DNA of 56,598 nucleotides. Source: CAZFYZ01 sp964523735. Lineage in GTDB: Bacteria > Armatimonadota > UBA5829. Below, in pieces: positions 8,627 through 16,810 of this stretch (position 1 is its first letter; the number at the start of each line of letters is the position of its first letter). Under the pieces are notes generated by a model, which worked only from the letters and a program-made list of their open reading frames with translations, had not been told where the DNA came from and ran no database searches. The stretch lies in the NCBI GenBank assembly GCA_964523735.1, contig CAZFYZ010000008.1, forward strand, positions 1 to 56,598, read 5' to 3'. The position numbers were made by a program, and so were the translations under genes.

Positions 8627-9781
8627 ATGAGGGTAGGAACGAAGAGAGCCTTAGCGTTCGGACTGATCATGCTCTGGTGTGTGGGCGTTATGCCGATCTC
8701 AGCGGCGGTAAGCCCCAAGAAACAAGCCAAGATCAAGCAGCTTCGCCAGAAGAAGGCCGTGAAGGGTGCGAAGATCAGGGCGATCGAACACAAGATCCAC
8801 CTGGCTAAGGTCGAGAAGAGGACAGTCATCGGCCAGCTTACGATCACAGAGTCCAAGCTCAGCGATGCGCAGGAGCGCCTAACCGGTAACAAGATAAGGC
8901 TCCTCAACGCCGAAACGGACCTGAGAACGACCCTGGTCCGACTCGAAAGAACTCGCAAACAGCTTGCCAGGCGCAAGGACCTGCTCAGTCAGCGAATCGT
9001 GGACATGTACGAAGGCGAGGACGTGAACTACGTCAACGTGATCCTGGGCGCCTCCGACATGTGGACGTTCCTAACTCGGACCTACTACCTCAAACGTATC
9101 CTCGACTCGGACACCAGACTCATCGACCAGATCAAAGAGGACGAGAAGACTATCGAGGCCCTCCGCGCTCGCCAACTGGAGAGAGTCTCACAGATCAAGG
9201 GGCTGCAGGCGCGCTTGCTCGTCGAACGCAACGAAGTCTCCGGTCTCGTCGAGGAGAGGCGCAAGCAGCTCTGGGCCACCGAGAACAAGATCGATCTCTA
9301 CGAGAAGGCTCAGGCCGAGTTGGAGGCTGAGTCCCGCAGGATCGAGTCCGAGATTCAGCGGATGCAGAGCACTCCGCTCGGCAAAGCCTGGAGCAATCGC
9401 GTTTTCAAGGGTGGGTTGATGATGCCGGTCCGCGGCAGGCTCACCTCACGTTTCGGCTATCGGCGCCATCCCATCACCGGCGTCCACAAGCTGCACACTG
9501 GAGTAGACATCGGCTGTCGCACAGGCACGCCCATCCACGCCGCGGCCGACGGTATCGTGATCATTGCGGGCCGGCAAGGGGCGTATGGTTTGGCCGTCGT
9601 TATCGATCACGGAGGCAGGGTATCGACGCTGTACGGGCACAACTCCAGGCTTGCAGTGAGAAGAGGTCAGCGCGTCAGCAAAGGCCAGGTGATCGCCTAT
9701 GCAGGCAGCACTGGCCTCTCAACCGGTCCCCACTGCCATTTTGAGAAGCGCATCAACGGCTCTCCAGTCAACCCACTCTGA
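8627..9781 (+). CDS. envC: EnvC-like murein hydrolase activator with M23 domain
   Basis: 384 residues: signal peptide (first about 27, ending ISAAVS), a long two-part coiled coil (about 30-250) and a C-terminal LytM/M23 domain (about 270-384). The M23 zinc ligands appear intact: H in HKLHTGVDIG with its D, and the HxH in GPHCHFE, so it may be an active endopeptidase, unlike degenerate E. coli EnvC. The position directly after ftsEX suggests gating by FtsX at the septum. It starts 21 bp after ftsX. Confidence 0.88.
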   Translation: MRVGTKRALAFGLIMLWCVGVMPISAAVSPKKQAKIKQLRQKKAVKGAKIRAIEHKIHLAKVEKRTVIGQLTITESKLSDAQERLTGNKIRLLNAETDLRTTLVRLERTRKQLARRKDLLSQRIVDMYEGEDVNYVNVILGASDMWTFLTRTYYLKRILDSDTRLIDQIKEDEKTIEALRARQLERVSQIKGLQARLLVERNEVSGLVEERRKQLWATENKIDLYEKAQAELEAESRRIESEIQRMQSTPLGKAWSNRVFKGGLMMPVRGRLTSRFGYRRHPITGVHKLHTGVDIGCRTGTPIHAAADGIVIIAGRQGAYGLAVVIDHGGRVSTLYGHNSRLAVRRGQRVSKGQVIAYAGSTGLSTGPHCHFEKRINGSPVNPL

Positions 9782-9820
9782 TGCCATAACAGGATGTCCC
9801 CGAGACTCTTGCGATAGAGC

Positions 9821-9871
9821 TGTAGCGGGCGTCTCTGACGCGCCTCGGAGGCGTCGGAGACGCCTGCTACA
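9821..9871. repeat. palindromic repeat, copy 2 (TGTAG...CTACA family)
   Basis: Arms 9821-9841 (TGTAGCGGGCGTCTCTGACGC) and 9851-9871 (ending GACGCCTGCTACA) pair over 21 positions with two mismatches around a 9-nt loop. It is closely related to 7591-7640. It lies 40 bp after envC and has no T-tract. Confidence 0.8.
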
Positions 9872-9926
9872 ACTGCGGATCGCGGGATAAGCGATCTATC
9901 TCAACACCCCCACACCTAGCTCGACT

Positions 9927-9955
9927 GTCACATTCGCCAAAATCGGGGGTATAAT
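9927..9955 (+). promoter_or_regulatory. promoter for the BON-like gene
   Basis: GTCACA (9927-9932), 17 bp, TATAAT (9950-9955). The -10 is perfect, the -35 matches 4 of 6. Confidence 0.5.
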
Positions 9956-10008
9956 ACAGAAGAGCGTTCAGACTCAACTTTTGCCCTTTCGTTGAGGGGG
10001 TGATGAAG

Positions 10009-10299
10009 GTGTCTGTTGAAGATGCTTCGATGACGCGGGAGGCGCTCCGAGAGATTGGCAAGCGACCGCTGGATTGCAGTCGGCTCGAGGTGCATGTTAC
10101 TCACGGAGTGGCGTTGCTGCGAGGTCGCGTCGACAAGCTGCGCGGCTACTACGAGGACCTTGATATCCACGAGGAACTCAAGATCCTGATCACGGCACTA
10201 CGTCAGAAGCCAGGTATACGTGACGTCGTCTGTGAGGTGGAGACTGGAGCCCCCAGCCTCAAGGAGCGTATGACCCCATACAAACACCACACCTACTAG
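10009..10299 (+). CDS. Small BON-domain-like protein
   Basis: 96 residues from GTG 10009, chosen because GAGGGGG (9994-10000) lies 8 nt upstream; ATG 10003 is in frame but only 2 nt from that site. The pattern of a beta strand (LEVHVTHGVALLRGRVDK), a helix of about 20 residues and a second strand (GIRDVVCEVETG) resembles a BON fold, which usually binds lipids or other proteins. There is no signal peptide or membrane segment. It appears to be monocistronic, with rqcH converging on its 3' side. Confidence 0.7.
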   Translation: MSVEDASMTREALREIGKRPLDCSRLEVHVTHGVALLRGRVDKLRGYYEDLDIHEELKILITALRQKPGIRDVVCEVETGAPSLKERMTPYKHHTY

Positions 10300-10340
10300 C
10301 CCTTGGATTGTTGCACTAGAAGACGGTTAGATCCTGTTGC

Positions 10341-12062
10341 TCAGGACTTGGGAGTAACGTCGATAGTCTTCTCGTTGCGGTAGGTGACGAAGCCTGGGGC
10401 GCTGCCGCGCGGCTTACGGACGTGCTTGCGCAGTGTGTGGTCTACTGGCACGAGCGACGAGTGCTTGGCGTCCGAGTTGCGAGCGGCGATCAGAGCAGCC
10501 TGCAGAAGAACAGGCTTCGGTACTTCGCCCGCGTGGCCGGACGTACGGATCACAACGTGCGCGCCAGTGATAGCTCGCGTGTGCAGCCACACGTCGTTCG
10601 GCTTGGCAACGCGTTGCGTTAGATAATCGTTAGCTTGGGCGGTTTCGCCGTGGAGGATCTCCCATCCCTCGGGAGTGTAGGCGCGGCGAATCCGAAATCC
10701 GCCGAATTCCTCAGCTTCCTTCTCTGTGCGAACCTCTTGTCTCAGCAGGTCCTGACGTGTCAGCATCTTTCTGAGGGACTCAAGCGTATCCACTGACTGC
10801 GCCGATTCGGCCTCAGCAGCCGCAGACTCAAGCAAGCCTATCTCGCGAATGACGCTAGCCTTGCGGGCCTCGGATGACGAGACCGCATCGCGTGCTTTCT
10901 GGTAACGCTTGAAGTAGCGTTCTGCGTTTTGCTGGGGTGTCAGCTTGGGGTCCAGCTCGACCTCGATCTGCGGCATCTCCGGCTCGAAGTAGTTCACCAG
11001 AGAAGCCTTGCTGTCGCCCTTGCAGATGGCGTGCAGGCTAGCCAGTATCAGCTCGCCGATCTGCTTGTGAGTCTCGGATCGAGAGGACTCGTCTATGGTC
11101 CGCTCGATTGACTTAAGAGTCTGGCGCCTCGACGCTATCGCGCGACGAATGGCGGTCAGGGTCTGGGTCTTCTCTTCGTCAAGCGCCGTGCGCGTCACCA
11201 GGGATCTGAAGAGCGCATCCAGCGGCTCGCTCATGGATGTGCGCGGGTGCTGTCGCTCGGGCGGGATCTGGACGGAGGGGATCGGGTAGACCAGCTGTCC
11301 GTCCCCTCGCTCGCCCGTTACGAACACGGGCGAGAACGCGCGCGCCGAGACAGCCTGGCCCAGGGCGAGGAGTTCCTCGCACACCCGGTTGCTCGAGATG
11401 GCGCCGTCTGATGTTGCGCGAGCGAGTATCTCATCCGCTAGAAACGGTCCGAAGCCGCTGAACGTCGCTATCAGCCACTGACGTGCCTGGGCAGGCTCAG
11501 TGATCGGAGGAATGGCGTGTATCCAGAGCTGTTCGATCGAGGAAGCGTCGAGCGCACGGAAGTCGACCTTGTCGCCGCCGGGTGGGGGAAGATACTCCCG
11601 CCCCGGAAGCACTTGCCGATAGCGGCTGACTGAAGCCCCAATGTGTTTGGCCGCGCCAAGAATTACGTCGTTCTCGTCGAGGAGGATCAGGTTGCTGTGC
11701 TTTCCCATGATCTCCAGGAGCAGGGTTCCCTGCGGCTCGCCGTGGCGTTGAGTCGTTAGCCGCATGACACGGTCGAAGCCGGTTTGCTCGATGGCAGCGA
11801 GATATGCGCCGTCGATGTGCTTTCGAAGCAGCATGCAAAAGTTGGGCGCCTGCTCGGGAACAGGCTGGGAAGAGGCCGTCAGATAGACACGTGTGAACCT
11901 GGCATCGACGGAGAGGAAGAGCAGGTAGGTGTGGCCGGGCCCTCGGATCTCGAGAGTGAGGTCCGTCTGGTTGTGCTGCCTGATTTTCTGTATCCGCCCG
12001 CCGCGCAGGGTTGCATCGAGTTCGGCGACCACTGCCGCTAACACAAGTCCGTCGTAGTTCAT
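10341..12062 (-). CDS. rqcH: NFACT family protein RqcH (ribosome quality control)
   Basis: 573 residues. The family binds stalled 50S-peptidyl-tRNA complexes and directs alanine tailing; older annotations call it fibronectin-binding protein. ATG 12062 (MNYDGLVLAAVVAEL) matches the usual family N-terminus; a start 4 codons upstream (12074) is possible. It shows the NFACT-N domain (about 1-240, with GGRIQKIRQ), helix-hairpin and coiled-coil regions in the middle, and the C-terminal NFACT-R domain with NDVWLHTRAITGAHVVIR (about 490-508) and a basic tail, RKHVRKPRGSAPGFV. It is divergent from the DUF4432 gene. Confidence 0.9.
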   Translation of the reverse strand: MNYDGLVLAAVVAELDATLRGGRIQKIRQHNQTDLTLEIRGPGHTYLLFLSVDARFTRVYLTASSQPVPEQAPNFCMLLRKHIDGAYLAAIEQTGFDRVMRLTTQRHGEPQGTLLLEIMGKHSNLILLDENDVILGAAKHIGASVSRYRQVLPGREYLPPPGGDKVDFRALDASSIEQLWIHAIPPITEPAQARQWLIATFSGFGPFLADEILARATSDGAISSNRVCEELLALGQAVSARAFSPVFVTGERGDGQLVYPIPSVQIPPERQHPRTSMSEPLDALFRSLVTRTALDEEKTQTLTAIRRAIASRRQTLKSIERTIDESSRSETHKQIGELILASLHAICKGDSKASLVNYFEPEMPQIEVELDPKLTPQQNAERYFKRYQKARDAVSSSEARKASVIREIGLLESAAAEAESAQSVDTLESLRKMLTRQDLLRQEVRTEKEAEEFGGFRIRRAYTPEGWEILHGETAQANDYLTQRVAKPNDVWLHTRAITGAHVVIRTSGHAGEVPKPVLLQAALIAARNSDAKHSSLVPVDHTLRKHVRKPRGSAPGFVTYRNEKTIDVTPKS

Positions 12063-12138
12063 TCTGCGGTCCATTCGTGGGTTTGGCGTTGCGGGTAACC
12101 CCTTCTAGCCGAAGCCATGCATTCCCTTCACTCAGCAC

Positions 12139-12167
12139 TTGCCTGCCGGAGCACTATTGCATACAAT
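12139..12167 (+). promoter_or_regulatory. promoter for the DUF4432 gene
   Basis: TTGCCT (12139-12144), 17 bp, TACAAT (12162-12167). It places transcription start near 12174, which excludes the longer in-frame start at 12139. Confidence 0.55.
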
Positions 12168-12225
12168 ATTAGCGGGCCGGGGAGCTTCGCCGACCCGAAG
12201 AGCTAACAGGAGGTCTCAATCGATC

Positions 12226-13311
12226 ATGCCAACACTATTCGGCAGGGCTTACACCAAGGACGAGCTGATCAGCCGGATCGGAAACATCAGCCAGCTCGGC
12301 GGCGTCAGGCGAGTGAAGCTTACAGACGGGCCACAAGAGGGCGTGGAAGCAGTCGAGTTCCGTACTGCAACCGGCCTGTCGTTCTTGGCCGTCCCGGGGC
12401 GCGGGCTGGATATCACGAGCGCGGAGCACAGCGGCCGGTCGCTTGCCTGGATGTCCGCTGCGGGCGAGATGAGCCCAATGTACTATGAGGAGCCAGGCGG
12501 AGGATGGCTGCGAAACTTCCCCGGTGGCCTCGTGACCACGTGCGGCTTGACCTACGCGGGAGCTGCCTGCGTGGACGAGGGTGAGGCTCTGGGCCTGCAC
12601 GGACGCTACTCCAACACCTCAGCCTCGAACGTTTGGGCGGACGGCGAATGGGAAGGCGACGAGTATCGCATGTGGGCGGTCGGTAAGGTCCGCGAGTCCC
12701 GCCTCTTCGGCGACAACCTGGTGCTTAGACGTAAGATATCCGCAGTCCTCGGGCAGAACAAGATCTGGATCGATGACGCCGTGACCAATGAGGGGCCTCG
12801 CGAATCACCGCATATGCTGCTGTACCACATCAACGCAGGTTTCCCGGTTGTTGACGCCAACACTCAGTTCATCTCGACCAGCAAAGGCATAACGCCGGCC
12901 GGGGAAGCTGCAGAGAAGGCAAGAGAGCGCCACGCCGTGGTTGAGCCTCCGACAGCAGGCTTTGAGCAGGAGGTCTACTATCACGACATGGCGACAGACT
13001 CTGACGGCTGTGTCTACGGTGGGCTGGTGAACAAGACACTGCCGCAGGGGCCTTTTGGGTTTTACGTCAAGGTCCGCAAGAGCGAACTGCCGGAGTTCAC
13101 CCAATGGAAGAACAACGGCACACGGGAATACGTGATGGGTCTCGAGCCCTGCAACTGTCACGTGGACGGCAGAGATGTAGATCGTGCCGAAGGCCGTCTG
13201 AAGTTCCTGAAGCCGGGGGAGACGCGGGAGTACCACCTGGAGATTACAGTGCTGACGACCAACGATGAGGTGGCGCAGTACGAGAAGATGGTACAGTCGA
13301 TCAAGGGCTGA
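12226..13311 (+). CDS. DUF4432 / aldose 1-epimerase-like protein
   Basis: 361 residues from ATG 12226, with AACAGGAGG upstream. The fold is expected to be the galactose-mutarotase beta-sandwich: features include VPGRGLDITSAEHSGRSLAW (about 51-70), GGLVTTCGLTYAG (about 102-114), GLHGRYSNT (about 124-132), HMLLYHINAGFP (about 196-207) and GLEPCNCHVDGR near the C-terminus. The conserved histidines and glutamate suggest sugar binding or mutarotation, but the substrate is unknown. It is cytoplasmic, with no signal peptide. A small YHS gene follows 43 bp downstream. Confidence 0.8.
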   Translation: MPTLFGRAYTKDELISRIGNISQLGGVRRVKLTDGPQEGVEAVEFRTATGLSFLAVPGRGLDITSAEHSGRSLAWMSAAGEMSPMYYEEPGGGWLRNFPGGLVTTCGLTYAGAACVDEGEALGLHGRYSNTSASNVWADGEWEGDEYRMWAVGKVRESRLFGDNLVLRRKISAVLGQNKIWIDDAVTNEGPRESPHMLLYHINAGFPVVDANTQFISTSKGITPAGEAAEKARERHAVVEPPTAGFEQEVYYHDMATDSDGCVYGGLVNKTLPQGPFGFYVKVRKSELPEFTQWKNNGTREYVMGLEPCNCHVDGRDVDRAEGRLKFLKPGETREYHLEITVLTTNDEVAQYEKMVQSIKG

Positions 13312-13354
13312 TCCGGGTAACACATGAATGTGGAGCGCGCGGGAGGTGGGCTTT

Positions 13355-13555
13355 GTGGTCATAGACCCAGTGTGCCTCAAGCAGCTCGACGAGACGATGG
13401 TCTTGGACAAGGCTGAGTACCGCGGCCAGACGTACTACTTCCACAGCGAGCGCTGTCGGCACGTCTTTGAGCGGGCGCCGGACGATTTCGCTGGGAAGGT
13501 AGCACAGATCGTCTATGGCGACCAGCACCGCTTCGAGGGTGCGAAGAATCGCTGA
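13355..13555 (+). CDS. Small YHS-domain protein
   Basis: 66 residues from GTG 13355, 8 nt after GGGAGG (13341-13346); an ATG at 13328 precedes that site and is disfavoured. The sequence VIDPVCLKQLDE, then YRGQTYYFHSERCRHVFERAP, is a YHS domain with its DPVC and SxxC cysteines, a motif that binds metal in P-type ATPases and some oxygenases. Stand-alone versions are common, and their function is generally unknown. Confidence 0.8.
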   Translation: MVIDPVCLKQLDETMVLDKAEYRGQTYYFHSERCRHVFERAPDDFAGKVAQIVYGDQHRFEGAKNR

Positions 13556-13575
13556 GGAATAGCCTCGATATCTTA

Positions 13576-13633
13576 TGTCATTCCGAGTGCAGAGAGGAAT
13601 CCGCTTTTCAAGCAGAGATTCTTCGCTGTGCTC
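13576..13633. repeat. hairpin element beginning TGTCATTCCGAG
   Basis: Arms 13585-13601 (GAGTGCAGAGAGGAATC) and 13617-13633 (GATTCTTCGCTGTGCTC) form an imperfect hairpin. The left end, TGTCATTCCGAG, resembles the terminus of the 5454-5629 element; the matching right end is missing and a different palindrome begins at 13636. Confidence 0.65.
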
Positions 13634-13635
13634 CT

Positions 13636-13689
13636 AAGAAAGTGCTGTTGTCTCGGGGACACCTTGTCCCGAAACGACAGCACTTTCTT
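13636..13689. repeat. nested palindrome with GGGACA/TGTCCC core
   Basis: Outer arms AAGAAAGTGCTGT (13636-13648) and ACAGCACTTTCTT (13677-13689) are perfect inverted repeats. Between them is an inner hairpin, CGGGGACA-cct-TGTCCCG, whose core also appears at 33261-33322 and, with other arms, inside pdxT at 16104-16127. It could act as a terminator for the convergent genes, but there is no clean T-run. Confidence 0.75.
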
Positions 13690-13735
13690 CGTCAATGTGC
13701 ACCTGCGGTCAATCGCTCAGGTTGGCTGCGTGTGG

Positions 13736-14839
13736 CTACTTGCCGTAGCCCTCGATTGTGTCCTTGATCAGCTTGATGGTGCTCTCGGGGTAGTTGCTGC
13801 CCGGTTTCTGTGCCATCTCCAGGGCCTTGTTGCCGGTCTCGATCGCCTTCTGCTTGTCCCCGGTGCTGAACTGCGCCTTGGACTGGTAGAACAGCAGGAT
13901 GGGGTTCTCGCCGTTCGTCAACTCGACCGCGCGAGTTGTCATGTCGAGAGCGAGATCGTAGCTCGGTGCCTTCAGGTCACTGCCGTCGATGATCGCCCTG
14001 GCCATTGAGTATTGCGCGCCGGCGTCCTCTTTGCAGATCCCCTTGCAGAGCTCGCGCGCATAGGCATAGGCCTCGCTCTCGCTGCAGCGGAGAAGAGCAG
14101 CGTATTTGCCGTAGTAGATCTCCTGCTCGATCTTTGGGTCATTCGCTATCAGCTTGTCAGCCTCAGTGACGGCCTTGGCGTACTCTTTGGCCTTGAGTGC
14201 GTCGTTATAGGGCTTGAGGAGGGCTTCGCGCGCCTTCTCGGCCTTCTCCTCATCGGCTACGCGCTGCGCTTCTGCCTTGACGTCCCACTTATTGGCCAGT
14301 ATCTGATCGAGGACCTGGTCCATGTTTGCCATCGGATGCCCCATCCACTCGATGCAGCCGGTTTTGCCCACGATGAACGCGGAGGGAATACCGTTGCGCC
14401 CGGCGGCTTTCATCCAATTGGTCGCCATGGTCTGATCGGGGCCGTCTATGCCGACGTTGTAGGCCATCTTGTCGCCCATGTCCTTGACGAACTTCTCGAC
14501 TTTGGCGAAGTAGGCTGTGCTCTTAGGGTCCTTGTCGTACTCCCAGATATCGACGCCGATGAATGTCACCTTGTCGCCGTACTTCTTGGCTAGCTCAGTA
14601 AGGTGAGGGATTGTCTGGCGGCATGGACCGCACCACGTTGCCCAGAACTCGACTACGTAGACTTTGCCGCTCTCGAAGCCGGCGATCGGGCCACCTTTGA
14701 CCCACTTCGCGATCACGAGGGGTGGGGCCTTGCTGCCGATCTTGAGGGTGGGTGGCGCAGCAACTGAAGCCGACACCAGGAACGCAGCCAAAGCCGCGGC
14801 AATGGCTGCTATCAGGATTCTTCTGGTTATTGGGGCCAT
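13736..14839 (-). CDS. Exported TlpA-like thioredoxin protein with TPR-like tail
   Basis: 367 residues from ATG 14839 (GGGAG 9 nt upstream). The signal peptide ends near residue 27 (SASVAA). A TlpA/ResA thioredoxin domain (about 32-190) carries the redox motif WATWCGPCRQ (about 69-78) and the cis-proline loop NGIPSAFIVG. The C-terminal half (about 200-367) is helical, with repeats such as YNDALKAKEYAKAVTEAD and AIETGNKALEMAQK that look TPR-like. It probably reduces extracytoplasmic disulfides. It stands alone on the minus strand. Confidence 0.85.
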   Translation of the reverse strand: MAPITRRILIAAIAAALAAFLVSASVAAPPTLKIGSKAPPLVIAKWVKGGPIAGFESGKVYVVEFWATWCGPCRQTIPHLTELAKKYGDKVTFIGVDIWEYDKDPKSTAYFAKVEKFVKDMGDKMAYNVGIDGPDQTMATNWMKAAGRNGIPSAFIVGKTGCIEWMGHPMANMDQVLDQILANKWDVKAEAQRVADEEKAEKAREALLKPYNDALKAKEYAKAVTEADKLIANDPKIEQEIYYGKYAALLRCSESEAYAYARELCKGICKEDAGAQYSMARAIIDGSDLKAPSYDLALDMTTRAVELTNGENPILLFYQSKAQFSTGDKQKAIETGNKALEMAQKPGSNYPESTIKLIKDTIEGYGK

Positions 14840-14891
14840 CTTTGATCACTCCCTATTACGCAAGTTCCGGACGATGCTCCGGTGACAGCCT

Positions 14892-14920
14892 ATCTTACCG
14901 CACTGGGCGGCTAATCACAA
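14892..14920 (-). promoter_or_regulatory. possible promoter for the tlpA-like gene
   Basis: On the minus strand TTGTGA (14915-14920), 17 bp, TAAGAT (14892-14897); each hexamer matches 4 of 6. Confidence 0.4.
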
Positions 14921-15007
14921 CACGAGTGCGCGCCAATTGTCTGTAGGATCTGCGCTCATGTCCGTAGTGTTCGATCTCCCTATCGGACTTGTGCAGGCTT
15001 ACGTCCA

Positions 15008-15043
15008 GGCCGGACCTACGACAGGCTCAGGAGGAGTCCGGCC
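15008..15043. repeat. hairpin in the tlpA-pdxS divergent region
   Basis: GGCCGGAC (15008-15015) and GTCCGGCC (15036-15043) are perfect inverted repeats around a 20-nt loop. The 345-bp region 14840-15185 otherwise holds only the two promoters listed; no coding region was seen. Confidence 0.45.
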
Positions 15044-15090
15044 ACTAGCCCGCTAACGAACGCTGGAGAGTGGCGCAAGCATGTGGCTTC

Positions 15091-15099
15091 TGCTATAAT
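15091..15099 (+). promoter_or_regulatory. extended -10 promoter for pdxST
   Basis: TGCTATAAT (15091-15099) is a perfect extended -10; no good -35 is present, as is common for that class. The leader would be about 80 nt and contains a short GC-rich hairpin (CCGCC...GGCGG). Confidence 0.55.
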
Positions 15100-15185
15100 A
15101 TGCACGAGAGAAATCGAACGTGGCGAGCCGCCGCTATGGCAGAGGCGGAGCGCATTCTGTCTATTCAAGAGAAGGTGACCTCCGA

Positions 15186-16076
15186 ATGAGCGAGCAGCAG
15201 AAATCAACATGGCGGACCAAAGTGGGTCTTGCCGAGATGCTTAAGGGCGGCGTCATAATGGATGTAACTGATGCCGACCAGGCTAAGATAGCGCAGGAAG
15301 CCGGCGCGGCGGCCGTCATGGCCCTCGAGCGGGTGCCTGCCGACATCAGAAGAGACGGCGGAGTCGCCCGGATGGCTGACCCGCTCAAGATAATCGAGAT
15401 CATGAATGCGGTCACGATTCCCGTGATGGCCAAGGCCCGTATCGGGCACTTCGCCGAGGCGCAGGTGCTGGAGGCGCTGGGGGTCGATTATATCGATGAG
15501 AGCGAAGTACTTACGCCGGCGGACGAGTCGTTCCACATCGACAAGCACCGATTCGACGTGCCGTTCGTCTGTGGCTGCCGCGATCTCGGGGAAGCGCTCC
15601 GCCGGATCGGCGAGGGCGCGGCGATGATCCGCACCAAGGGCGAAGCGGGTTCCGGGAACATCGTGGAGGCCGTGCGGCATATGCGCTCCGTAATGAGCGG
15701 GATGCGCAGAATCCAGGGCATGCGTGAGGACGAGCTTATGGCCGAGGCGAAGAACCTCGGCGCGCCTTACGACCTCGTGCTCGAGATTCACAAGACCGGC
15801 AAGCTGCCGGTGCCGAATTTCTCTGCTGGCGGAATCGCCACTCCGGCCGATGCATCGCTCATGATGCAGCTCGGCGCTGAGGCAGTTTTCGTCGGGTCAG
15901 GCATCTTCAAGTCCGAAGACCCCGCCCAGCGCGCTAAGGCCATCGTGGATGCGACTACGCACTATGACAAGCCAGAGATGATCGCGGAGCTGTCCAAGGG
16001 GCTCGGCAAGGCGATGGAAGGAATCGATGTCCGCCAGCTTGACGAGAAGGAACTCCTCTCCACGAGAGGCTGGTAG
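15186..16076 (+). CDS. pdxS: Pyridoxal 5'-phosphate synthase subunit PdxS
   Basis: 296 residues from ATG 15186 (GAAGG upstream). It makes PLP from ribose 5-phosphate, glyceraldehyde 3-phosphate and ammonia in the DXP-independent pathway. Motifs: GGVIMDVTDADQAKIAQEAGA (about 20-40), the catalytic lysine region VMAKARIGHFAEAQ (about 80-93), DYIDESEVLTPAD and GEAGSGNIVEAVRHMR. An upstream in-frame extension of 22 codons has no SD. pdxT begins 3 nt after the stop. Confidence 0.97.
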   Translation: MSEQQKSTWRTKVGLAEMLKGGVIMDVTDADQAKIAQEAGAAAVMALERVPADIRRDGGVARMADPLKIIEIMNAVTIPVMAKARIGHFAEAQVLEALGVDYIDESEVLTPADESFHIDKHRFDVPFVCGCRDLGEALRRIGEGAAMIRTKGEAGSGNIVEAVRHMRSVMSGMRRIQGMREDELMAEAKNLGAPYDLVLEIHKTGKLPVPNFSAGGIATPADASLMMQLGAEAVFVGSGIFKSEDPAQRAKAIVDATTHYDKPEMIAELSKGLGKAMEGIDVRQLDEKELLSTRGW

Positions 16077-16078
16077 GC

Positions 16079-16732
16079 TTGAGCATCACTCTTCAGAAGG
16101 ATGTGTTGGGGACATCTGTCCCCAACACCCAACACCCAACACCTACTACCCGCATCGGCGTGCTGGGGCTCCAGGGTGACTTTCAAAAGCACGTGGAGAT
16201 GCTCGGACGGATCGAGAACGTCTCCACAGCAATCGTTCGCACTCCTGATGAGATTCGCACGTGCGACGGGATTATCATACCTGGCGGCGAGAGCACGACC
16301 GTAGGCAAGCTCATGGTTCGTTACGGAGTAGACGTGGCTATTCGTGAGCGTGTGGCCGAGGGGATGGCGGTGTTTGGCACCTGCACAGGCATGATCCTCC
16401 TCGCCAAGGAGATCGAATCGAGCGACCAGCCGCGCCTTAGCCTCATGGACATGACCGTTCGCCGTAATGCTTTCGGCCGGCAGGTAGATAGCTTCGAGAC
16501 CGATCTGGATATCCCCGAAGCCGGCAATGGCCGCCCGATTCGGGCTGTGTTCATTCGTGCTCCGTTCGTGACCGAGGTCCGCAGTGATGCCAAGGTGCTA
16601 TCGCGCCTCGGCGACGGCCGCATCGTCATGGTACGTCAGGGGCGCTGTCTGGCGGCCGCATTCCACCCGGAGCTCACCGACGACGCAAGGGTCCATGGTT
16701 ACTTCGTACGGATGGCGGCAAACAAGCACTGA
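16079..16732 (+). CDS. pdxT: Pyridoxal 5'-phosphate synthase glutaminase PdxT, with N-terminal extension
   Basis: 217 residues. This glutaminase supplies ammonia to PdxS. The start is TTG 16079, 9 nt after GAGAGG and 3 nt after the pdxS stop. Catalytic features are present: GGESTTVGKLM, the nucleophile in GTCTGMILLA, and HPELTDD with the His/Glu pair. PdxT normally starts just before IGVLxLQGDF; here that motif begins near residue 26. The preceding segment is encoded by a perfect palindrome plus three CCCAACA units (16104-16141), so repeat DNA is being translated. No start codon with an SD lies downstream of the repeat. Confidence 0.93.
   Translation: MSITLQKDVLGTSVPNTQHPTPTTRIGVLGLQGDFQKHVEMLGRIENVSTAIVRTPDEIRTCDGIIIPGGESTTVGKLMVRYGVDVAIRERVAEGMAVFGTCTGMILLAKEIESSDQPRLSLMDMTVRRNAFGRQVDSFETDLDIPEAGNGRPIRAVFIRAPFVTEVRSDAKVLSRLGDGRIVMVRQGRCLAAAFHPELTDDARVHGYFVRMAANKH
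16104..16144. repeat. palindrome plus CCCAACA tandem units inside pdxT
   Basis: TGTTGGGGACA (16104-16114) and TGTCCCCAACA (16117-16127) are perfect inverted repeats with a 2-nt loop. They run into three CCCAACA units (16121-16141). The core GGGACA..TGTCCC matches the repeats at 13651-13675 and 33261-33322. Confidence 0.85.
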
Positions 16733-16810
16733 TCAGAACGATTGCCACATTGGGTATGAACCACCCAAAGCAGTGGCAGCACACGCAGCAGTTCAGGAGA
16801 CCTTTGCTCG

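Noticed and set aside
13736..14593. Long plus-strand frames opposite the TlpA-like gene
   Set aside because: Shadow frames of a clear thioredoxin-family gene; no SD or motif.
16733..16810. Mn-sensing yybP-ykoY riboswitch upstream of terC
   Set aside because: Only 78 bp are available and no paired element typical of that riboswitch was seen.
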